A stretch of 64,000 nt of DNA. Origin: Collinsella aerofaciens (lineage in GTDB: Bacteria > Actinomycetota > Coriobacteriia > Coriobacteriales > Coriobacteriaceae). The DNA is taken from positions 124,001-188,000 of the forward strand of contig NZ_OY725717.1 in assembly GCF_963360655.1 (NCBI RefSeq), in the 5' to 3' direction. This document shows positions 1 to 9,376 of the stretch, piece after piece. The notes beneath the pieces were generated by a model that worked only from the letters and a program-made list of their open reading frames with translations, made no database searches and had not been told where the DNA came from. Positions within the stretch are counted from its first letter, which is position 1. Each line of letters opens with the position of its first letter. Both the position numbers and the translations under genes were made by a program.

Positions 1-330
1 ACGCTCAAGCTTAAGTATTCGTATGGCAGCGGGCGTACGGCACAGCGCCGGCTGCCTCATCCGACCGACGATGAGAACATCTTCGTGGCGGTTGCACTCG
101 AACTGCTCGACAACATCTGGCAGGATGGCATGCATGTTCGCTTAGCGGGCATCGGCATGAGCGACTTCGACCACCAAGGCGGCATCCAGACTGACCTGTT
201 CTGCGAGATCGATGACCGCGGAGCCCAATCCAGCGACCGCCGCGACCTCTCCGTCGCCATCGACGCCGTCCGAGACAAATTCGGCGACACCGCCCTTTCC
301 TTCGGCCGCCAATCCCGCTTCAACGATTAA
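1..330 (+). CDS. dinB: DNA polymerase IV (DinB), C-terminal fragment
   Basis: This is the 3' end of a Y-family translesion polymerase gene whose start lies before the window. The reading frame is open from base 1 and ends with TAA at 328-330. The 109 visible residues match the little-finger domain and tail of DinB: a basic beta-strand start (TLKLKYSYGSG), the strand VRLAGIGMSDFD, the QTDLF segment and a final helix AIDAVRDKFGDTAL. The polymerase active site is outside the window. It converges on the minus-strand rsfS operon and is separated from it by a strong hairpin terminator. The family assignment rests on this C-terminal pattern only. Confidence 0.8.
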   Translation, partial: TLKLKYSYGSGRTAQRRLPHPTDDENIFVAVALELLDNIWQDGMHVRLAGIGMSDFDHQGGIQTDLFCEIDDRGAQSSDRRDLSVAIDAVRDKFGDTALSFGRQSRFND

Positions 331-340
331 CCGCCTTTGG

Positions 341-384
341 GCAAAAAGAAAGCCGGGCAGGTGCGGAAACCGCACCTGCCCGGC
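341..384 (-). terminator. Rho-independent terminator downstream of rsfS
   Basis: A perfect 15-bp stem (352-366 with 370-384) closes on a 3-base AAA loop. On the minus strand it is followed by a T-rich stretch (complement of 341-351). It ends the rsfS-side operon and may also stop readthrough from dinB. Confidence 0.85.
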
Positions 385-395
385 GATATGCGTGA

Positions 396-428
396 GGGTA
401 GCTAAACCCCGTCTCAAATGAGCTACTA
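396..428. repeat. Single palindromic element related to the pair at 26 kb
   Basis: The stretch starts with AGGGTAGCTAAA, continues with CCCCGTCTCAAAT and ends with GAGCTACT, so GTAGCT and AGCTAC form outer inverted arms. The same layout (GGGTAGCTAAA, then CCCCGTCCCAAAT, then CTACCC) is seen in each arm of the inverted pair at 26021-26147. It overlaps the rsfS stop codon. It looks like a dispersed REP-like element. Confidence 0.6.
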
Positions 429-881
429 GAGGAGGTTGAGGGGGAGCTGGGGGGCGTCTCCCCAGAGTTTCTCGAGGCGGTAGAAGTCGCGGGCTTCGGG
501 AGTGAAGACGTGGACGACAACCGAACCGTAGTCCATGAGCATCCAGGTCTTCTGCTCGCGACCCTCGATGGAGAACGGGTGCTCGCCGCAAGCCTCGGCG
601 ACCTTCTCCTCGATCTCGTCGACGATCGAATCGACCTGGCGGTTATTGGTACCGGTGGCAAGCACAAAGTAGTCGCATACGTCGGAAAGCTCGGTCAGGT
701 CGAGCACCTGAACGTCCTCGCCCTTCTTGTCGTAGGCGGCCTGCGCGGCGGCGCGGGCGACATCCTCGGCGGCGACACCGCTCGCGGACAGCGAGGCGGC
801 AGTGCGGTCGGACGTGGCGGCGAAGCTCTTGTGCTCCACATGTTCAAGAATCTGCTCGTCGGTCATGGTCTCGTCGGCCAT
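426..881 (-). CDS. rsfS: Ribosomal silencing factor RsfS
   Basis: RsfS binds ribosomal protein L14 and blocks subunit joining when nutrients are scarce. The 151-residue product has the family core after an N-terminal extension of about 40 residues: the KKGEDVQVLDLTELSDVCDYFVLATG strand-helix region, followed by TNNRQVDSIVDEIEEK, then the WMLMDYGSVVVHVF strand and the RDFYRLEKLWGDA end. An AAGAGG ribosome site lies 6 bases before the ATG. It is the last gene of the rplU-to-rsfS cluster, 27 bases after yqeK, a typical bacterial placement. Confidence 0.93.
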   Translation of the reverse strand: MADETMTDEQILEHVEHKSFAATSDRTAASLSASGVAAEDVARAAAQAAYDKKGEDVQVLDLTELSDVCDYFVLATGTNNRQVDSIVDEIEEKVAEACGEHPFSIEGREQKTWMLMDYGSVVVHVFTPEARDFYRLEKLWGDAPQLPLNLL

Positions 882-908
882 GGAATACCTCTTTCTAGAC
901 AGCCCGAG

Positions 909-1517
909 CTAGCGCAGCTGGGCGTAATGGTTGTAAATCGTAATAGCCGTGGGATAAAGATAACGCCCGGTCTGGATCACATAGACCAGACCCTGCGCAA
1001 AACAGGAGAAGAACAACTCGTCGAGCGAGGACCTCCCCACCATCTTGCGCAGCGCATGGGCATAATCGCCGTGGCGGTTGGGTTCGATGGCATCGGCCAC
1101 AAAGACCACCATATCGAGCGGCGTCATGTCGCAAGCGCCCACGGTGTGACGGTCGACAGCCTGAAAGACTGCCGGCGACAGCCCGGGAAAAAGCTGGGGA
1201 AGCTCATAGGCGGCAACCGGGCCATGCAAAAGCGGCGTCGCGGCAGACGGAGAGCCGGCAATCTTAATGCCATAATGCAGAGCGCGCGTGACTAGCTCGT
1301 CGTCGGAGAGCACCTTATCCCAGTCATGGATCAGGCCGGCGGCAGCGGCATCAAAGCGGTCGACACCGTACACCTCGGCTAGGTGCAACGCAGTCTCGGC
1401 AACCCCGAGCGAATGCACGTAGCGCTTACGCTTATCCTTCATGCGCACATCGAGCAACTCGTGGATACGCGTCAAGAGAGCGCGCTCGTCGCCCTCAAAC
1501 TGATCTTCTACCGACAA
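909..1517 (-). CDS. yqeK: YqeK-type HD-domain nucleotide hydrolase
   Basis: YqeK proteins are HD-superfamily metal-dependent hydrolases; characterised members split diadenosine tetraphosphate symmetrically. The 202-residue product shows the HD ligands in order: His in KRYVHSLGVA (about residue 35), the HD pair in GLIHDWDK (about 64-65), His in LLHGPVAA, His in DRHTVG and Asp in VFVADAIEP. The start is TTG with a strong GGGGGAG site 4 bases upstream. It sits between nadD and rsfS, the usual context. Substrate is assigned from the family only. Confidence 0.88.
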   Translation of the reverse strand: MSVEDQFEGDERALLTRIHELLDVRMKDKRKRYVHSLGVAETALHLAEVYGVDRFDAAAAGLIHDWDKVLSDDELVTRALHYGIKIAGSPSAATPLLHGPVAAYELPQLFPGLSPAVFQAVDRHTVGACDMTPLDMVVFVADAIEPNRHGDYAHALRKMVGRSSLDELFFSCFAQGLVYVIQTGRYLYPTAITIYNHYAQLR

Positions 1518-1529
1518 CGTTCTCCCCCA

Positions 1530-2207
1530 TCAATCAAAATCGTCTTGCCCAAGATCGGCATACAGACCGCGCTTACGGATATAGCCGAGCACGGACTCGC
1601 TCGTAAGATAGCGCACGCTCATGCCGCGAGCAACTCGCTTACGAATGTTCGTCGAGCTAATCGCCAGCGCCGGAATCTGAATATAGCGAACGTCGAATGG
1701 CAGTCCCGATTCCTTAATCCGCGCCCGGGCCGTATCGATGTCAAAGCCGGGACGCGTCGCAGCAATAAAGGTTGCCAGTTCGGCAATCTCATCTGCATTG
1801 TGCCAGGTCACAATATCGATAATCGCATCGGCACCCGTAATAAAGTAAAGCTTCACCTGTGTTGGGTAAAACTCGCGAAGGGCACGCAGCGTATCGGCTG
1901 TGTAGGTGACACCGGCACGATCGATCTCGAAGCGGCTTGCCAAAAAGGCCGGGTTCGCGGCGGTCGCGAGGACCGTCATGGCATAACGGTCCTCAGCAGG
2001 CGTCACCGGTTTGTCGAGCTTAAAGGCAGGAGAGCCGGCCGGCATAAAAAGCACAGCGTCCAAGTCGAGTGACTCGCGAGCCTGCTCGGCAGTAACCAAG
2101 TGCCCGTAATGAATCGGGTCAAAGGTGCCGCCCATAATGCCGAGCCTAAACTCCCGCCCATCCTTGATGGGCAGTTCAGGCAATCCGATTCCACCGCGCA
2201 GCGACAT
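1530..2207 (-). CDS. nadD: Nicotinate-nucleotide adenylyltransferase
   Basis: NadD adenylates nicotinate mononucleotide to deamido-NAD in NAD synthesis. The 225-residue protein has the nucleotidyltransferase signature GIMGGTFDPIHYGHL near residue 24, with the HxGH-type HYGH element, and the C-terminal ISSTNIRKRV motif that binds the phosphates. About 20 residues precede the first beta strand, so the true start could lie slightly downstream. The chosen ATG is 3 bases after the obgE stop, which implies translational coupling. Confidence 0.92.
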   Translation of the reverse strand: MSLRGGIGLPELPIKDGREFRLGIMGGTFDPIHYGHLVTAEQARESLDLDAVLFMPAGSPAFKLDKPVTPAEDRYAMTVLATAANPAFLASRFEIDRAGVTYTADTLRALREFYPTQVKLYFITGADAIIDIVTWHNADEIAELATFIAATRPGFDIDTARARIKESGLPFDVRYIQIPALAISSTNIRKRVARGMSVRYLTSESVLGYIRKRGLYADLGQDDFD

Positions 2208-2210
2208 GGC

Positions 2211-3689
<1,479 letters not shown>

Positions 3690-3692
3690 CTA

Positions 3693-3738
3693 CAAAAAAG
3701 AGGGAGACCCTTGAATCCTAAAACTCAAGTGCCTCCCA
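3693..3738 (-). terminator. Hairpin terminator between rpmA and obgE
   Basis: On the minus strand GGGAG and CTTGAG pair imperfectly with TCAAG and CTCCC across about 36 bases, followed immediately by CTTTTTTG. It lies 16 bases before the obgE TTG start, and no clear new promoter is visible between. It probably lowers expression of obgE-nadD-yqeK-rsfS relative to the ribosomal protein genes. Confidence 0.65.
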
Positions 3739-3762
3739 CATATGTGCTCTATGAAGGGTGAA

Positions 3763-4020
3763 TTACGCGTTCGCGAGCGGGCGTACGCTGACCCTGTGCT
3801 TGATACCCTTGTGGAACTCAACGGTACCGTCGACCAGCGCGAACAGCGTGTCGTCCTTACCACGGCCAACGTTCTCACCCGGGTGGATGTGCGTGCCGTG
3901 CTGACGGACGAGAATCGTGCCCGTGGTTACCGTCTGGCCGGCATAGCGCTTCGTGCCAAGGCGCTGACCGCGGGAGTCACGGCCATTACGGGAGGAACCG
4001 AGTCCTTTTTTGTGTGCCAT
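3763..4020 (-). CDS. rpmA: 50S ribosomal protein L27
   Basis: L27 reaches towards the peptidyl-transferase centre of the large subunit. The 85-residue product begins [16 protein letters not shown] and contains [27 protein letters not shown] and DGTVEF, all family hallmarks. The start has no cleavable N-terminal extension of the Firmicutes type. It follows rplU by 33 bases, the near-universal bacterial pair. Confidence 0.97.
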   Translation of the reverse strand: MAHKKGLGSSRNGRDSRGQRLGTKRYAGQTVTTGTILVRQHGTHIHPGENVGRGKDDTLFALVDGTVEFHKGIKHRVSVRPLANA

Positions 4021-4053
4021 TGTGTATACCTACTCTTTCGTTACGAGTGTAAT

Positions 4054-4428
4054 CTACTCGGCGACGGGAGCCTCGGCAACAGCCTCGGCCTCTGCCTTGA
4101 CAGCCTTCTTGGCGCGGGACGTAGCCTGGACCTTCACGATCTTCAGCTTGGTGAGCTGCTGACGGTGACCCTTCAGACGACGATAGCGCTTACGCTTGTG
4201 GAACTTGAAGACCAGCTGCTTCTCGCCCTTGAACTGCTCAACGATCTGAGCGGTAACCTTGGCCTTGGCCAGCTTGTCGGGATCGGTGACGATCTTCTTA
4301 CCATCGTTGAGGAAGATAACCGGCAGGGTGACCTTGTCGCCCTCATTGCCCTCGATCTTCTCGACGGTGATGACATCGTCGGTGGCGACCTTGTACTGCT
4401 TGCCGCCCGTGTTAACGATTGCGTACAT
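4054..4428 (-). CDS. rplU: 50S ribosomal protein L21
   Basis: L21 binds 23S rRNA in the large subunit. The start was placed at the ATG giving MYAIVNTGGKQYKV, because this is the standard L21 N-terminus and a GAAGGGC site lies just upstream; an in-frame ATG 7 codons earlier is less likely. The 124-residue product carries the family HKRKRYRRLKGHRQQLTKLKI region. Its tail is extended by an Ala/Glu/Lys-rich stretch of about 20 residues, compared with the roughly 103-residue E. coli protein. A good promoter sits directly upstream. Confidence 0.95.
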   Translation of the reverse strand: MYAIVNTGGKQYKVATDDVITVEKIEGNEGDKVTLPVIFLNDGKKIVTDPDKLAKAKVTAQIVEQFKGEKQLVFKFHKRKRYRRLKGHRQQLTKLKIVKVQATSRAKKAVKAEAEAVAEAPVAE

Positions 4429-4470
4429 GTTTACTTGCCCTTCATGCATCAGTTAGTGCAACAGCCGAAT

Positions 4471-4499
4471 ATAGTAGCAGGCGAAAATACCCCCGTCAA
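4471..4499 (-). promoter_or_regulatory. Sigma-70-type promoter of rplU-rpmA
   Basis: On the minus strand a -35 TTGACG (4494-4499) and a -10 TACTAT (4471-4476) are spaced by exactly 17 bases. The -35 overlaps the stop codon of the upstream DUF2344 gene. This gives the ribosomal protein pair its own start inside the longer gene cluster. Confidence 0.75.
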
Positions 4500-5308
4500 C
4501 GAGTATGTGGAGCAAATCCACAAGTTCGCACAGGTATGGGGCTGACGAGTCGGCCCTCGTCGTCCTCGCATGCTTGATTCTGACGCTCGACATCGTAGGA
4601 GCAGATGGTCACGAGGTCTTGCATACCGGTGGAAACAATAGGTGCATCCACGCCCGGGGTCAAGCCCTGCAACAAAACATCAGCAGCAGAAAGCAAAATT
4701 TCCGGACGCATAGAGCCCTCGTTGTCGGCATGGGTGTCGAGCATGAGAACCAAATGGTCCGGGCGCTCCCCCGCCGTGAGCTCATAGCCAACGAGCGTGT
4801 GATCCAAATCCAAGCGCTTGCTCTTTTTGCCGCGCGCGTAGTCGATGCCATGATCCGCGCGCAGCGTGTCGATCGCACGACGCACCTCGTCGGCGCTTAC
4901 GGGCGCCTCGGGATCCAGGTGTAAGTCGATGCGATACGACAGGCGCGTGAGCTGCGCCGTCAATGCCGGCGTGCGCACGTCGATGTACGCCGCCTCGATG
5001 GGCGCCAGATCGGCCGGAGACGCCGCAGCCAGGCGCTCAAACGCCTCGTCGAGCGCCACGAACTCGGTCATAAACAGGTCATACCACTCGCAGGTCGACG
5101 ACGTACCAACCGGTAGCGCCGAAGAGAAGCCCACGCGCATGTGCGGAGAGAAGCCCTGCGTGACGGCATAGGGAAGTCCCGCACGGCGCACGATGCGCTC
5201 AATGGTATGGATCACTTCGAGATGGCCCAGGTACTTAAGGCGATCGCGCTTGCCATAGCGAACACGAAGTCTAAAGAGCGTGGGGTTGTCGGTCAGGCGC
5301 TCACTCAT
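4496..5308 (-). CDS. TIGR03936-type radical-SAM-associated protein (DUF2344)
   Basis: The 270-residue protein begins with the family pattern FRLRVRYGKRDRLKYLGHLEV, followed by RRAGLPYAVTQGFSPHMRVGFSSALPVG. These are typical of the small partner of the TIGR03960 radical SAM enzyme; some bacteria fuse the two. Its ATG overlaps the stop of that gene by 4 bases, so the two are translationally coupled. The biochemical role is not known. The usual neighbours (radical SAM partner upstream, rplU downstream) are present, but no RNase E/G gene is seen. Confidence 0.88.
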   Translation of the reverse strand: MSERLTDNPTLFRLRVRYGKRDRLKYLGHLEVIHTIERIVRRAGLPYAVTQGFSPHMRVGFSSALPVGTSSTCEWYDLFMTEFVALDEAFERLAAASPADLAPIEAAYIDVRTPALTAQLTRLSYRIDLHLDPEAPVSADEVRRAIDTLRADHGIDYARGKKSKRLDLDHTLVGYELTAGERPDHLVLMLDTHADNEGSMRPEILLSAADVLLQGLTPGVDAPIVSTGMQDLVTICSYDVERQNQACEDDEGRLVSPIPVRTCGFAPHTR

Positions 5309-7182
5309 GCGCGATCACCCATCAATACATTCTTGGCGTGGAGCGTGGGGCAGATCCCGCAGCCGGTGCACGACGTGCGGGTGCAGTCGGGAGTCGTGAC
5401 GCCCTCGAGCGAGCGACGGTACTCGCGCTCGAGGAAGCCGCGCGTGCAGCCGGGGCTCACGTGCTCCCACGGCAGGCGCCAGTCCAACTCGTAGGGCAGG
5501 TGCACGAGCTCATTGAGGTCGATGCCGTTTTTGGCAGCAGCTTCCTTCCAGTTATCGAGCGAGAAATGCTCTACCCAGGCGTCAAAGCGAGAGCCCGAGC
5601 GCCAAGCGTCGATGATGACGGGCGTCATGTCACGACCGGCGCGGGACAGCGCAGCCTCGATGAGCGAGGTCTCGGCATCGTGGTAATGAACGCGGACGGC
5701 ACGGTTGCGAACGCTCGTGATGAGCAGCTTCTGGCGACGCTTGACGTCGTCGTAGTCGAGCTGCGGGCACCACTGGAACGGCGTGGCAGCCTTGGGGATA
5801 AAGACCGAAACCGAGATCGACACCGAGATCGAGCCGCGACGAGCCTTGGGCACCACGGAACGACCGAGCTCCAGCACGTGATCGGCCAGATTGGCGATGG
5901 CCACGATGTCCTCGTCGCGCTCGCCGGGAAGGCCCATCATAAAGTAGAGCTTCATGCGGTTCCAACCGGCCTCGAAGGCCGCCTTGGCCGCACGGTCCAG
6001 GTCCTCCTCGGTCACGTTCTTGTTAATGATGTCGCGCATGCGCTGGCTGCCGGCCTCGGGCGCGAACGTCAGTCCGCCCTTCTTTTCGCCGGCGACCGAC
6101 TCGGCCATATCCACGCCAAACGAATCCAGGCGCTGCGACGGAATAGACACGCGAATACCCGTATCCTCCAGGCGATGGTTGAGCCTGCCGAGCACATCGC
6201 GAATGCAGGAGTGGTCGGTCGTGGAGAGCGAGGTCAGCGACACCTCGTCATAGCCGGTCTTTTCCAGACCCTGAATCACCGACGAGACGATCTGGTCGGC
6301 CGAGCGCTCACGCACCGGGCGATACGTCATGCCGGCCTGGCAAAAACGACAGCCGCGGGCGCAGCCGCGCAGGATCTCGATAGACAGGCGGTCGTGGACC
6401 AGCTGCGCATAGGGCACGCACGACTGCGACAGCGGATTCGTGGCGCCGAAATCCTCGACGACGCGCTTGTAGACCACGGTCGGCGCATCCTTGCCCTCAC
6501 GCGGCACGGTGTAGCCATGCGGCGAGCAGGGCTCGTCGTGACAAACCTCATAGAGCGACGGCACGTAGTTGCCGGCAATGGATGCAAGCTGCTCGACAAT
6601 CTGCGCGCGCGGGACTCCTTCGTCACGCAGACGGCGATGCAACTGGCAGGTCTCGAGCAGCGATTCCTCGCCCTCGCCGATGAGGATAACATCGAAGAAG
6701 GCCGCGTACGGCTCGGGGTTGTACACCGAGGGGCCGCCGGCGATGATAATGGGGTCGTCCTCGGTGCGGTCAGCCGCTAACAGCGGAATACCTGCGAGGT
6801 CGAGTGCCTCGAGGAAGTTCGTCACCGCCATCTCGTGCGGCACATGCAGGCCGACGATATCAAACGAAGCGACCGGCGCTGCACCCTCGAGCGACAGCAG
6901 CGGAATGCCTGCCTCGCGCATGGCGTCACCCATATCGGGCCACGGCACATAGCCGCGCTCGCAGGAGATGCCCTCGGCCTGGTTAAGGATGTTGTAGAGG
7001 ATGGCGATGCCCTGGTTGGGCAGACCGACCTCGTACACATCCGGGTAGATCAGGCAGCAACGGTAGTCGGCATCGGCCTTGGAAAGCGTGCCCCACTCGT
7101 GATCGATATAGCGACTCGGCTTCTCGACCTTGGCGAGCAACGGCTCAATTAAATGAAAACAGTCTTGGTATGCAACGCGCAA
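5305..7182 (-). CDS. TIGR03960-type B12-binding radical SAM protein
   Basis: The 625-residue protein has an N-terminal B12-binding-like domain (about 35-190, including DVYEVGLPNQGIAILY and GLHVPHEMAVTNF) and a radical SAM domain with the CxxxCxxC cluster motif in RGCARGCRFCQAG (about residue 275). The SAM-binding stretch EVSLTSLSTTDHS follows. A further Cys-rich tail, CTGCGICP, ends the protein and could hold a second metal site. The reaction is unknown for the family. The start appears to be TTG with a GGGG-type site upstream. Confidence 0.88.
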   Translation of the reverse strand: MRVAYQDCFHLIEPLLAKVEKPSRYIDHEWGTLSKADADYRCCLIYPDVYEVGLPNQGIAILYNILNQAEGISCERGYVPWPDMGDAMREAGIPLLSLEGAAPVASFDIVGLHVPHEMAVTNFLEALDLAGIPLLAADRTEDDPIIIAGGPSVYNPEPYAAFFDVILIGEGEESLLETCQLHRRLRDEGVPRAQIVEQLASIAGNYVPSLYEVCHDEPCSPHGYTVPREGKDAPTVVYKRVVEDFGATNPLSQSCVPYAQLVHDRLSIEILRGCARGCRFCQAGMTYRPVRERSADQIVSSVIQGLEKTGYDEVSLTSLSTTDHSCIRDVLGRLNHRLEDTGIRVSIPSQRLDSFGVDMAESVAGEKKGGLTFAPEAGSQRMRDIINKNVTEEDLDRAAKAAFEAGWNRMKLYFMMGLPGERDEDIVAIANLADHVLELGRSVVPKARRGSISVSISVSVFIPKAATPFQWCPQLDYDDVKRRQKLLITSVRNRAVRVHYHDAETSLIEAALSRAGRDMTPVIIDAWRSGSRFDAWVEHFSLDNWKEAAAKNGIDLNELVHLPYELDWRLPWEHVSPGCTRGFLEREYRRSLEGVTTPDCTRTSCTGCGICPTLHAKNVLMGDRA

Positions 7183-7192
7183 CGGAAAACCC

Positions 7193-8122
7193 CTAAGCAG
7201 CGAGATCTGATGCGTCCTGATAGGACGCCATAGGACGGGTAGCGCCCGCGACCGCAGTCACCAGATCGCGAACGCGGGAAAACGTGGCAGTGACCACCTC
7301 GTTAGCACGGCTGTAGTCGACATCGCGCTCGTAGAGCGAAACGAGCGCACGGCCCATGCCATAGGTGCCCGCGGCAGCAGCGAGCGCCTTGACGGCAAAC
7401 CCAATATGCGGCGTCTGCTTGACGAGCGCGCGGGTGACCGCGCGGATCACAAGACCGCCGGCAAGCACGCCCGCGACCTCGTAGCCGCGCTCAGGCTTAA
7501 TGCCGCGTCCAAAGACGGCAGCGAGCTCAAAGAGCATGCCCACCTGCGCCAGCGCCATAACGGGATAATCGGTGCCCGGCAAAAACACCAAAGCCCCGGT
7601 CGCCATATTGGTGAGCGCACACGAGGTGATGATACGATTGGCCGCCGCGATGCGCATGAAGGCAAAGTTCGCCGCAAAAGCCGTTTCCTTGTCGGTGCGA
7701 TCGAGAATCCAGCGGGCAAGCGTCTCGAGCAGATACGTCTTATCGGTTGCCGCCACCACACCGAGCATGGGCGTGGACTCCTCGATAAACGGCACCTCCA
7801 CAGCAGACTCGGCAAGCACGCACACGGGCGCGCCGGCGATCACGAGCTCCTGCACGGCACTCTCCAAGCGGTCGGAACCACACGAGAGCACCAGCACCAC
7901 ATCGGTATCGGTCTTTGGAGCAATTCGCTCCTCCCCCAGACGCTCGACGCGCACAATGCCCGAGGTCGTCTGCGGCACAAAGGCGTCACGCACCGTCTCG
8001 GCCAGAAAGCGCGAGGCGGACGAATCCAGATAGACCGAGACGCGCACCGGCGTATCGGAATCCTTCTTAACGGACGCGCCCATCTTAAAAGCGCGGGTCA
8101 GCTTATCTACGGGAATTTTCAT
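7193..8122 (-). CDS. DUF697-like membrane-associated protein
   Basis: The 309-residue product has a soluble N-terminal half (about 25-135, alternating strands and helices, VVLVLSCGSDRL and GAPVCVLAES) and a hydrophobic half. The latter carries AAANRIITSCALTNM, FLPGTDYPVMALAQVGMLFELA and a final GTYGMGRALVSLYE, resembling the DUF697/YcjF pattern. The N-terminal half may be a degenerate GTPase-like fold: no P-loop is visible. It lies between the radical SAM gene and rodA, with 17- and 10-base gaps. A GGAGGGG site precedes the ATG. Function is unknown. Confidence 0.6.
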   Translation of the reverse strand: MKIPVDKLTRAFKMGASVKKDSDTPVRVSVYLDSSASRFLAETVRDAFVPQTTSGIVRVERLGEERIAPKTDTDVVLVLSCGSDRLESAVQELVIAGAPVCVLAESAVEVPFIEESTPMLGVVAATDKTYLLETLARWILDRTDKETAFAANFAFMRIAAANRIITSCALTNMATGALVFLPGTDYPVMALAQVGMLFELAAVFGRGIKPERGYEVAGVLAGGLVIRAVTRALVKQTPHIGFAVKALAAAAGTYGMGRALVSLYERDVDYSRANEVVTATFSRVRDLVTAVAGATRPMASYQDASDLAA

Positions 8123-8140
8123 AGCAAACCCCTCCAGCGG

Positions 8141-9367
8141 TTACGCGGCGCCCGAACGATGCCGCCATATGGATTGTACGATACCCACCGTCAGCAGCTG
8201 GATCATCATCGAAGACGAACCGAAGCTAATAAACGGTAGCGGAATACCGGTAATCGGCATCATGCCGATGCACATGCCGATGTTCTCGAAGGTCTGGAAT
8301 GCCCACATGCCGACGATACCTACGCACGACAGACGCAGGAACAGCGACTCACACTTAAAGGCGACGCGAATCGTCGAAAAGATCAGCAGCACGTAGAGGC
8401 ACAAGAGAAAAAAGGAACCGCAAAAACCAAAGGTCTCGGACAAAAAGGCGAAGACGAAGTCGGTGTGGAACTCAGGCAGAAAGCCGCCGGCCGACTGCGT
8501 CGCATGGCCCAAACCCTTACCAAAGAAGCCGCCCGAGCCAACGGCGATAAGCGACTGCTGCAGGTTGTAGGCATCGTCCGAATCGGCATTATCGGGGTCG
8601 ATAAAGACCGTCAGACGGTTCATCTGATACTGCTTGATGAGCACATCGTGGCCGAGCAACGAATCAAAGACCGAATCGAGCGCCAGAACGAGGGCCACCA
8701 AGCCCACGAGCAGGGCCAGGGTCGACAGCACCCATTCGCGGCGTGCACCGCTCATACAAATGACGATGGCGCCCGAAACCAGCACGACCAGGCCCGATCC
8801 CAGGTCGCCCATGGCAACGACGGCCAAAAACGGAATGGACAGCATGCCGCAGAGCTTGACGTAGTCGCGAACGGTATCGATGCGACCGTTATACTGCGAG
8901 CCAAGCGTAGCAATAAAGAAGATGGTGATGAGCTTGGCAAGCTCAACCGGCTGGAATGTCAAGCCGATACCGGGAATCTTGATCCAGCCCGTCATGCCCA
9001 GACCGCCCGTATAGGACAGACCCGGAATCTTGGGCGAGAGGATCACGATCAGGTCGATGACGAGCAACGCCGTCGAGAAATTGGAAATACCGCGCAGGTC
9101 GGAGCGCCAGACCAGCACCGCCAGCACCGCCCCGATGCCGATTCCCAGCAGATGGCGTGAGAACGAGGCATCGGCCTTAAACTGCGAAGCCGACCAGATG
9201 ATGATGGCACCGTAGGCGACGAGCGCCACAGTAGCCACGAGCACACCGATATGCACCTTTTGGCGAAACGTGCCGCGCGAGGCCGAAAGTTGCTTGTTGA
9301 CGCGGTCCAGGCTGCTGCGAGAGCCGGTCTTGGTTGAACGGAACAGATCCGCCGGAGAAAAATCCAT
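8141..9367 (-). CDS. rodA: Peptidoglycan glycosyltransferase RodA
   Basis: RodA is the SEDS-family polymerase of the elongation complex and works with PBP2. The 408-residue protein has a cytoplasmic N-terminus of about 40 residues, then about ten hydrophobic segments. The hallmarks FQPVELAKL (about 140), MGDLGSGLV (about 185), the loop with AVGSGGFFGKGLGHATQSAGGFLPEFHTDFVFA pattern, and GIPLPFISFGSSS near the C-terminus are all visible. It is 9 bases downstream of the PBP2 gene with an AGGAGG site, matching the functional partnership. Confidence 0.93.
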   Translation of the reverse strand: MDFSPADLFRSTKTGSRSSLDRVNKQLSASRGTFRQKVHIGVLVATVALVAYGAIIIWSASQFKADASFSRHLLGIGIGAVLAVLVWRSDLRGISNFSTALLVIDLIVILSPKIPGLSYTGGLGMTGWIKIPGIGLTFQPVELAKLITIFFIATLGSQYNGRIDTVRDYVKLCGMLSIPFLAVVAMGDLGSGLVVLVSGAIVICMSGARREWVLSTLALLVGLVALVLALDSVFDSLLGHDVLIKQYQMNRLTVFIDPDNADSDDAYNLQQSLIAVGSGGFFGKGLGHATQSAGGFLPEFHTDFVFAFLSETFGFCGSFFLLCLYVLLIFSTIRVAFKCESLFLRLSCVGIVGMWAFQTFENIGMCIGMMPITGIPLPFISFGSSSMMIQLLTVGIVQSIWRHRSGAA

Positions 9368-9376
9368 CGCAACCTC

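Noticed and set aside
510-1295. Plus-strand open frame opposite rsfS and yqeK
   Set aside because: It is antisense to two well-supported genes and shows no protein family features.
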